Origin: Serripes groenlandicus
Taxonomy: Eukaryota; Mollusca; Bivalvia; Cardiida; Cardiidae
Reading direction: 5' to 3'
NCBI GenBank assembly: GCA_031761405.1
Contig: JASEVX010000005.1
Coordinates: forward strand, 34,166,869 to 34,230,868
DNA: 64,000 nucleotides
Of the stretch, positions 57,022 through 64,000 are shown in pieces (position 1 is the first letter of the stretch; each line of letters starts with the position of its first letter). The notes under the pieces are model-generated. The model was not told the DNA's origin. It did no database searches and saw only the letters and a program-made list of their open reading frames with translations. A program made the translations under genes and the position numbers.

Positions 57022-57444
57022 TTACAATACACACAAAACAATCCTTCTTTGTTTCCATGTAGAACACCATATATCATTGAAAAGCGTTACCTCCTAGCTT
57101 TAAAACAATCCAAACAAAATGTGGGGTCATGCGTTATGCAAAAAAGAACTCACCAGGTGAAAATGGTAACCGTCATTGTGGACCTAATCGGGCCCGGACA
57201 AAACCGGTGTTTCGCATTCTCTACTTTCACTTTCAAACAAGGTCAAAATACTAAAAGGGATCAAATCAATCATTTCCAGTGCATCCTGTACACATTCACA
57301 TTGCATTTAAAGTCAATGTCATATATTCAATACATTCTGGGGATGGTATACACTCATTTCTACGCAAACAAAGGTTTTTTTAGGGACTATATTACTGTAG
57401 ATCAGCAAGTCAACGGATGTATTTAGCGTAATTTGACCTAAAGG
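57022..57444. mobile_element. 423-bp insert private to unit 2 with a 125-codon frame
   Basis: Unit 1 reads TCATTTAAAGTGGTATTTCA (about 41593). In unit 2 the same site is split, with TAAAGG on both sides (57016-57021, 57439-57444), fitting a 6-bp target-site duplication. The insert starts TTACAATACACACAAAAC and ends GCGTAATTTGACC; no inverted repeats are evident. An open frame at 57049-57426 (plus) covers most of it (starts MFPCRTPYIIEKR; contains VIVDLIGPGQNRCFAF). I do not recognise it. Confidence 0.6.
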
Positions 57445-57584
57445 GGGTATTTCATGTGGAGGCATTTTGATTGGTATACAAACTTTGCGAAGGAAAAACA
57501 GTACTATTATGATAAGTTAGGTACAGTTTAAAACGATAAGCAGCATCATTGTTATAACAATTCATTCACAGTAGTTTATGCAAT

Positions 57585-59560
57585 CAGAGTGTTCAATACT
57601 TTTTTTCTTATGTTCATCGATTCATTTATTAATTTTGATAGTTTCAATAATGTTGTGGTATTTGTGCAAGCTATTGTGTCAAAATATATATTTAGTGAAG
57701 GCCATGCAATAATACCAATGTATTGTTTACGTAAAGTGTCATACTGAGGGCAACATAAAATCAAATGAAATTCTCACTCGACAACTTTCATGTAACATAG
57801 TTTACAAAGACAATTATTTGTTATCAATACCGTTTCTTCTATCAGTTTCAAATTCGGGAGAACGGGAGCTCAATCATATTTTGCTTTATGTACTGTTTTC
57901 TCAGATTATCATTTGGAATATTTTGGAGATATTCTTCAAAACAAAATTCTGTTATGAATTTACAAAAATATGACAATTTAGAAGTGTAATTGATATAAAT
58001 ATACCAATCTTGTATGAACTGATATCTCAATCTGCTTTTTAAAGCATTGAATGGAGGGGGGGTTGTTGATATAAGCATTATTAGCCAAATAACCGTAACC
58101 TAGATGCTTATTAACACTCATCATTTTGCAAGACCAGCAATTCCCAGTCACGTTATTTAATTGGTCGAAGTATATAAAATGGATTATTGAGTCAGGCTAT
58201 TTGATTTGATTTTAATAGAGTTTTAAAGATCTCTCTTTAGCAAATATATTAAGAGGAAAACGTCCAAGTTCACCGTAAATTGCATAATTTGGAGTTTGTT
58301 GACTTACTCCTAAAATGTATTTACAGAAACGTATGTGAAGTTTATCAATGAATTTATAGTTGTAGATACCCCAAACCTCAGACCCATATAAAAGGATGGG
58401 AACGACCATTGAATCAAAAGGGTCAGTTTACATTTTAAATCTAACTTAAGACGATCGAATAATCCCATTAGTCTGTGGTATGCTTTCAGTGCTTGGTCAA
58501 GTAACCGTTTAACAGCAGTGGTTAAATTGCCATCATGGTGATGACCTTTGCGCAAAACGCAGCCATTTGTTTTGGATTTGTTAATTTGCAGACCCCATTT
58601 TGCCGAATATCTATAAACGTTATCGTTTTGAAGTTGAAGGTTTTTTGGTTTTTTGGTAAATTACACAATATCATTTATAATGAGAATTAATAACAACAGT
58701 GATAATGGCTCACCCTGTATGGACTCCATTGACACATGAAACAAATCTGAAAGTGCATGTTCATATTCAAGTTAACACATGATTTTTTATTTGACTACAT
58801 TGATGTAAACTTATTGACCATTCTACATGTTATGTCGGTATCCAAAAGATTATGCCACAGTACATTTCTGTGCACGGTGTCAAAAGCTGTATAAACATCG
58901 ATGAAATACCCCATAATTTCCGTTTTTTATTTAAAACTTTGGTATAGGAGAGTGCAATAAAAAGATGGCATTCGATGTAGAACGACCATCGCGAAAACCA
59001 AACTGTACATTCTTCAGAATATGTTCGATTTCACTCCATGTACGAGCCTATTTCTGAGTGTTAGTGAGAATAATTTTGAAAGAGTGTTAACAATAGTGAT
59101 TCCATTATAATTTGATGGGTTAGATGGGTCGCCTTTTTTAAAGATTGGAATCAGGGTCGTAGCTTGGCAATAATCAATGTGCATGCACCCCCCCCCCCCC
59201 CCCCCCCCCGTATCATTTTTGAAATCCCATATCGCCGCAGCTTTATTTTGGGGCATTTTAATAAAAATGTGTAGGCACGTGCCTACAGTGCCTAAAGGAA
59301 GATACGCCCTTAGGAGTAATACATCCGTTGGACCAAGAGTCTTTGTATACACCCGATTCATAAATGTCATTCAACAAAACAGTAATATCCCTTGTTGATA
59401 CATAATTTTTTTGTTTTCGCCAATGTGATTGAGTATTTGCTCCTCTAATCACAATATCGTCAACTATTTTAAATGGTTTATATTGTTCTGTAATATATTT
59501 TCCCCGTGTTTGTCCATAGACGTGTTAAAAGTTATTTGCTTCAGACTTAATGTTATTTGA
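57585..59560 (-). pseudogene. Decayed LINE, reverse transcriptase and C-terminal region
   Basis: On the minus strand, from high to low coordinates: SWSNGCITP (about 59300); IPIFKKGDPSNPSNYNGITI and NTLSKLFSLTLRNRL (about 59155-59045); QFGFRDGRST (about 58960); a SMESIQGEPLS block matching the RQGxPLSP motif (about 58710); KWGLQINKSKT (about 58580); PILLYGSEVWG (about 58400); AIYGELGRFPL (about 58270); and a C-terminal CPQYDTLRKQYI region (about 57750). The FADD catalytic stretch expected between PLSPLL and WGLQ is missing, and frames shift repeatedly. An insertion of ~150 bp with a 22-C run separates CITP from IPIFKKGD. Same general family as the LINE at 26275-27600. Dead. Confidence 0.92.
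59188..59209. repeat. Poly-C tract (22 C)
   Basis: Uninterrupted C22 within the LINE, with the perfect palindrome GTAGGCACGTGCCTAC about 60 bp to the right. The exact length is likely uncertain in the assembly. Confidence 0.9.
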
Positions 59561-59709
59561 AAGCATATACTTATTGTTTAACCCCTTCTTTCCATTCCAT
59601 TCCACAATAAAACGTGGTATATGCGATACGTTTTATGAGCGGTGCTCCAGCTTATCGAAAGTGTTATGCTTGTGGAGGAATACTTTTGAATTTAATTTTA
59701 AATTTTAAG

Positions 59710-60623
59710 GATGTACTGAACTGAAAAGTGGATTTTTCATAATATTTAACTTTTGTTGTAACATTGTTTTTTTGAAAGTTTGATGTATGTTAAATAAATA
59801 AAACACGTAAAAAAGGTAGGGGAGTGGGCTTTATTTTTTGCTAGATCAATTTATGAAAGCCTTATGATATGCATTTTTTCGCGCAAATTGTCAATATTTG
59901 AAAGATGATATGCTAATTGTTTGTCTTCTTGTGGTTTAAATCTCATTCTGAAGTTATTTCATCAATATCTTTGGAAGTTCATATGATACGTTGTAATTAA
60001 ACCTAAAAAATAGACTCTTTTTTTCCCTAATTAGAACCCATATGTGTCAGGTGTAAGAATAGACAAATTTAAAACTTTGAAATAAGGAAAAAACATATTT
60101 TTAATATTTAACTTTTTCTGAAACTTCTTCAGGTTATTGCAATAACTATCATTTATCAAGATTTAAAAAGAAAAGTATATGTCATTGGGCAAAATTTTCA
60201 ATTTTTATTGTCTGAATGGCTAAAAAATGTTAAAATAGGAATAAATATTTATTTATTTTTCAAACATATCTTCAAATGTCATAAAAGTTTTCCAATATTT
60301 TCTACTTTTTTTCTAAACAATATGATACTATACAAGTTCTAGATTAAAATTAATATATATCGACTTTAATATGTACTTTTTACCCAGTTATATTTCTTAA
60401 TCAAACATGGCTACTGGACGGCTCACGAAAAATTGGAAGGCTCACGAAAAAATTAGGCCCTTTGTCTAAACCAAATTTAAACCACTTTGTTTTAAAATTT
60501 TAAGCATCATAAAAAGGTATAATGACTAAAAAGGTTTTAACTGTCAACAAAATCAGAAGATTTAATAACAATGTAACATTATTTTTTATTTTTTTTAATT
60601 TCAACTTCTCAGTTCAGTACATC
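59710..60623. mobile_element. 914-bp AT-rich element with terminal inverted repeats
   Basis: Left end GATGTACTGAACTGAAAAGT; right end ACTTCTCAGTTCAGTACATC, an inverted match with one or two differences over ~20 bp. TTAAG lies outside both ends (59705-59709; 60625-60629, one base away). The interior is extremely A/T-rich, with no frame of note; an isolated block has CGGCTCACGAAAAATTGGAA and a repeat of it. A non-autonomous DNA transposon is the likely identity. Confidence 0.75.
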
Positions 60624-60629
60624 ATTAAG

Positions 60630-61084
60630 ACTATTGGTTAACATTAAACAGCTAAAACGGTGAGGATTAAGTGGTTCGTCTGGTCCTACACTGTTAGCAA
60701 ATGCAGGACGGTTTGTTTCAGCAGAGCCCAGCTCATTGATATTTTGCTTTAATGCTTCAATTGCTTCATAAGCTTTTCGATATAATTTTGCATAAGCTTT
60801 ACTATCATTTAACATAAACCATCAGTTGAGTCGCGATGAGTGTTATTCGCCACTGGCGTCTGGCGGTCGAACCCAGGCTCAACAATTAACTGAATTTGAT
60901 GATTGAAGAACATGCAACAACTGTTAACAAAATTCATTGTGACTAGCATTAGATACCTCTGCAGCAGAATCATTTTCGCATATATATTTGTTCATCAATT
61001 ATCGCTGTTCTTGTTTTGACTCATTTCGAACATATGTGTCTAATATAGTTCAAAGTATCCGCATTGAATTCAACAATATTGTCC
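60630..61084. other. Unassigned sequence
   Basis: No gene recognised. GGCGGTCGAACCCAGGCTC at about 60865 looks like an isolated reversed B box without an A box at the right distance. Confidence 0.35.
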
Positions 61085-61885
61085 AGTTGTCTTGTCCGCT
61101 TTAAAATGTGTTTCCAATGGTACATTATTCACCGATATTGGTGATCATTTTAATATGTGAATACATTTTTAAATGTTTCACATAATTGTCGTGTCCAATT
61201 GTATATGTGTTGCAAATTTTACATTTTCCACAGATATTCTAGTCCAGTTCATACATGTGTCGTCAATTGAACATTAGTCATCGATGTTTGTGGCCATTTT
61301 TATATGTCTTTCCAGTTAAGCACTATGCATCGATGTTCGTGACCAGTTTAAAGGTGTTGCCAATTTTTCATTATTCACAAATATCCGTGTCTATTTGTAC
61401 GTTTGTTGCCAATTTAACATTATCACCGATAATCATGTCAATTGTTAATTATGTTGTCACTTTTACATTATTCGCTGATACTCGATATTCGTGGCAACTT
61501 TTTATATTTGTTGACAATTTTACATTATTGATCGATATTCGTGGCCATTTTTATATGTGTTGCGTTTTTAAATTATTCATTGATATTCGTGGTCATTTTT
61601 ATATGTGTTGCCATTTTTACATTATTCGGCGATGTTTGTGACCAGTTATGTATATGTTGCAATGTTACATTGTTCACCGAATTTCATGGCCATTTGTATT
61701 CATGAGTGGTTAATTTTGCATTTTGATTCACTGATATTTGTGTTGCCAATTTTACCTCATTGACAGATATTTTCTTGTTCATATTTATACGTTTTTCCAA
61801 CTTAACATTATTTACAAATGTTCGTGTCCATTTTTAAATGTTTTGTTAATTTTACATTATTCACTGATATATTGGTGTCCTTTGT
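61085..61885. repeat. ~49-bp diverged minisatellite, ~16 copies
   Basis: Repeated theme GTTGCCAATTTTACATTATT, then CACCGATATTCGTGG, then CCATTTTTATATGT. GATATTCGTGG-like positions 61533, 61582 and 61631 give a 49-bp period. Divergence between units is high. The 128-codon frame over 61255-61641 is a translation of the repeat. Confidence 0.9.
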
Positions 61886-62319
61886 CCAAAAGGTTTATCT
61901 CACGATAATAAACCTCTTTCCTTAAGTGGTATTTGTTTACTCGCAACTCTTTATAAATATTTCTTATATTTTATTTGATAAGGATATTTGACATATACAT
62001 TATTTAACTGTATGTCTTTATCTCTTTATAGCTCTATCTTTCTACATCTTTCGCAATCTCTTGCTTTCTCTCCACTCTCTATTCTGTATTATTATTTGTT
62101 TTGTATGATACTTTATACAACTTTAAGTAAGCCGATATTTCCTGAACATGTAAAATATTCACCGTGCTTCCTGTAAATCAGTCTTTATTGTAGAGGACTT
62201 AAAATGACCTACATGTATGAGTTTTCAGTCCAATCCATTTCTCCATTGTATACTTCTTGACGTTTTCTATTATGTAAAATATTAGAGAAATAAAAATACC
62301 GAAAGTAATACTGGAGTAA
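61886..62319. other. Unassigned sequence
   Basis: Nothing recognised. Confidence 0.4.
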
Positions 62320-62494
62320 TTCGGCGCGGTTATTTACGGAAAAGGATTTAATCGATTTAACGAGTTTAGCCGATGAGTTACGATTTCGTTCAACAATAGT
62401 TGGGTCCAACTCGGTTATTTACTGACACAGATGTAATCGACTTCACGAATTCAGCCGATAAGTTTCGACTTTGTCTAACAGTAGTTGGCTCCTA
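62320..62494. repeat. ~84-bp tandem duplication
   Basis: CGGTTATTTA at 62328 and 62412, each followed by AATCGA-TT-ACGA-TT-AGCCGAT and CAACAATAGTTGG or CTAACAGTAGTTGGCTCC. Confidence 0.8.
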
Positions 62495-63194
62495 GGGTAA
62501 AATTTAAACCAGTTTATGAGTTAACCTGGAGATATCTGTGTTGGTATAATCGATGTTTGTATGGCAATAAGACTATGAAAGGGAGACAACGTTATTTGAT
62601 CAGACAGAAATATGAATATGAACAATGTCTCGTATTAAAACGGCGGCCTATGTTTTTGGAACAGTGAAGACACCACCCTGTCTGATTACGGTAGTGTTAG
62701 TATGTAGTTGTGATCAGTGCGTTATATGGTGTAAAGTTATAATGCGAAGTTATAATTGATTAACATATTGACATGCGGAGTTTACGTGTAGATAGAAATG
62801 ATTGATCATATTAACCATTAATTAAAGTGGCGACTTCCTTTAAGCTGTGTATATAAACCAGTGTAAATGTTTGTACTTGAGCCATTCGTTGGCGGATCTT
62901 GAGACATGCTACATATCCTAATACAATGTTGAATGTATTATGTTATATTTGCTTTGTTACAATGGCTTTACCTTCTGAATAAGTGTTTTTGTAATAAAAG
63001 GATTCAAAGTATGTGTATTCTAATTGCACTTTTCACAATTAGTCGCATTATCAAAAGGCAATGCATATGTCTCCTGACGATCACATTTGTTAACAAAATC
63101 CCTTACCCATGGGACAAAAACAACAATATGGTGCACATAATTATCATCTAACAGTTCCATTCTTATATGTATTATGTATGTCTCTCTAACGGTT
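62495..63194. other. Unassigned sequence
   Basis: A 60-codon frame at 62485-62667 (plus; ...CLYGNKTMKGRQRYLIRQ...) looks somewhat protein-like but spans AAAGGGAGACAAC, a block common in molluscan non-coding repeats. Not called as a gene. Confidence 0.3.
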
Positions 63195-63370
63195 TAACTC
63201 TTTCGCTGCGAATTGCAGTTAAAGGCTTTTCAAACAATGCAGTTTCAGGTGAGACGGCACGTAACCAGCTGTCTCTCCTTAAATATGCATTGAATGCTAC
63301 TTAGACATAACATTTTACCGCCGTTCATGTTGAACGAAAAATGGAATGGCCAAATGTTTTAACTTGGAAA
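63195..63370. repeat. Interspersed repeat, copy 2 (pair with 49820)
   Basis: TTAACTCTTTCGCTGCGAAT, GGCTTTTCAAACAATGCAGT, TTCAGGTGAGACGGCACGTA, CTCCTTAAATATGCATTGAA, CTACTTAGACATAAC. Possible TTAA at the left end and GTTTTAACTT at the right. Confidence 0.65.
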
Positions 63371-63660
63371 AATAAATAATAATTCACCAGGAATTAGTAA
63401 AATTGAAACAAATAAATTGGTGAAACTTTTTTGAAAACTTGACTGCCTTTTCTACTAAATACTGCTTTATATACATTTCTTGAAATATTCTATGATTTTG
63501 TCGAACAGCGCTTAGCAAGATCAGATCCCGTGGAAGCGCTGAATTATCTGGATCTAAACTGGTTGCATGTGACTTACGGTTGGTTATCGCAGAATGCCGC
63601 TTATTTAGATTGAATATGATATGAGTCAATTAATGTAAGAAATGATTCTTTGATTTGGTT

Positions 63661-63943
63661 AAGCGCCGTTTTCAACAATGTTTCAGTCATATGACGGCGA
63701 CCAGTTCATCTACGCATGTGTTTACCTGGCTATCTCAAACAAGTTCTCCACACAACAGTATTTTCAAGAAACTAACTGTTTTTCAACATTGACTGTAAGC
63801 CCATTGGTGTAAAGCGAACAACGCTTGTCACGTTGACTTTTTTTAAAGATCGAAAAGAATCTTGGCCGAGCAGGGGTTCGAATTCAGAACCCATAGATTG
63901 ACAGCCCGCGTCACTTTCGACTGAGCTTCCGGTGCCCGGCCAC
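63661..63943 (-). mobile_element. SINE family 1, reversed, near full length
   Basis: On the minus strand: head GGCCGGGCACCGGAAGCTCA with TCAGTCGAAAGTGACGCGGG and CTGAATTCGAACCCCTGCTC; body GTCAACGTGACAAGCG, TTACACCAATGGGCTTAC, AACACATGCGTAGATGAACT; tail GGTCGCCGTCATATGACTGA, AACGGCGCTTAAC. Diverged; no clear target-site duplication. Confidence 0.9.
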
Positions 63944-64000
63944 TGTAAGATTGTTTGCCATTTTGTGACGACAAATAAAGAAATACGGTTTGGTGTATTA

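Larger units (their letters stand above)
43100..57478. repeat. Segmental duplication, unit 2 (segments a-b-c with insertions)
   Basis: Same-orientation paralogue of 29172-41638. It is longer because of insertions absent from unit 1: about 44295-44525, 45430-46085 (replacement), 47520-50040, the 54.2-54.9 kb tandem expansion, a SINE at ~56208-56480 and a 423-bp insert at 57022-57444. Similarity ends near 57478 (GGTATTTCATGTGGAGGCAT matching 41603). Confidence 0.93.

Noticed and set aside
59177..59398. Frame with a run of prolines
   Set aside because: The prolines are the translation of a 22-C homopolymer inside a LINE on the opposite strand.
61255..61641. 128-codon frame rich in aromatic and hydrophobic residues
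   Set aside because: It is the translation of a ~49-bp minisatellite (49 is not a multiple of 3), so the frame is fortuitous.
62485..62667. 60-codon protein-like frame
   Set aside because: Too short, no domain, and overlaps a molluscan repeat block (AAAGGGAGACAAC).
1..64000. Signs of bacterial or viral insertion
   Set aside because: No long intact frames, no bacterial-type gene spacing and no viral protein motif; the only retroelement remnants are decayed LINEs and one short Gypsy-like fragment.

Overview
This window reads as repeat-rich, gene-poor nuclear DNA of an invertebrate, most likely a bivalve mollusc. It is AT-rich, no continuous reading frame exceeds about 132 codons, and the long frames sit mostly in repeats. 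The bivalve call rests on three recognised repeat signatures: tRNA-derived SINEs sharing the 3' tail motif GCCGTGATATAACTGA followed by GGCGTTAAACCCC, short inverted-repeat elements with ends GAGCCGTnCCACGAGAAAAC, and the TAGCTCAC...GTGAGCTA hairpin often seen in molluscan sequence. These are recognitions from memory, not database results. No complete host gene was found. The only possible host coding sequence is a pair of exon-like blocks on the minus strand, each present twice.

Layout. 0-10.8 kb: mostly unassigned, with several short inverted-repeat transposons, a diverged ~47-bp minisatellite split by a ~1-kb hairpin-bounded element, and two SINE pieces. 10.8-13.7 kb: a 2.9-kb minisatellite of about 94 copies of a 31-bp unit with local higher-order periodicity, running straight into a reversed SINE. 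13.7-25 kb: scattered SINEs, tRNA-like heads, TTAA-flanked (piggyBac-like) miniature elements and a second, inverted copy of the hairpin-bounded element. 25.4-28 kb: a LINE 3' tail with microsatellite, a decayed LINE (endonuclease and reverse transcriptase remnants) and a 143-bp near-perfect palindrome.

29.2-57.5 kb is the main architectural feature: a tandem segmental duplication. Unit 1 is about 29.17-41.64 kb and unit 2 about 43.10-57.48 kb. Between them (41.64-43.02 kb) lies a third, partial copy of the interior segment 34.3-35.8 kb, giving the order a-b-c-b-a-b-c. Because the copies can be aligned by eye, each acts as an empty-site control for the other. Insertions private to one unit include a 974-bp long-TIR element (TSD TTTAT), a 138-bp inverted-repeat element (TSD ATTT), a SINE, a 423-bp insert, and a 2.5-kb insert at 47.5-50.0 kb carrying an unusual inverted array of short TTCGG/CCGAA-type repeats. 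A 177-bp segment that is single-copy in unit 1 is a four-copy tandem array in unit 2.

57.5-64 kb: a decayed minus-strand LINE missing its catalytic FADD stretch and interrupted by a 22-C homopolymer, a 914-bp AT-rich element with terminal inverted repeats and TTAAG duplications, a ~49-bp minisatellite, and a reversed SINE at the right edge.

The window contains no operons, CRISPR arrays or convincing functional RNA genes. The best candidates for something not previously described are the hairpin-bounded element, the long-TIR element with a paralogous empty site, and the inverted satellite-like insert. All are mobile-element or repeat biology rather than a new gene system. Boundaries and similarities were judged by reading, without alignment software.
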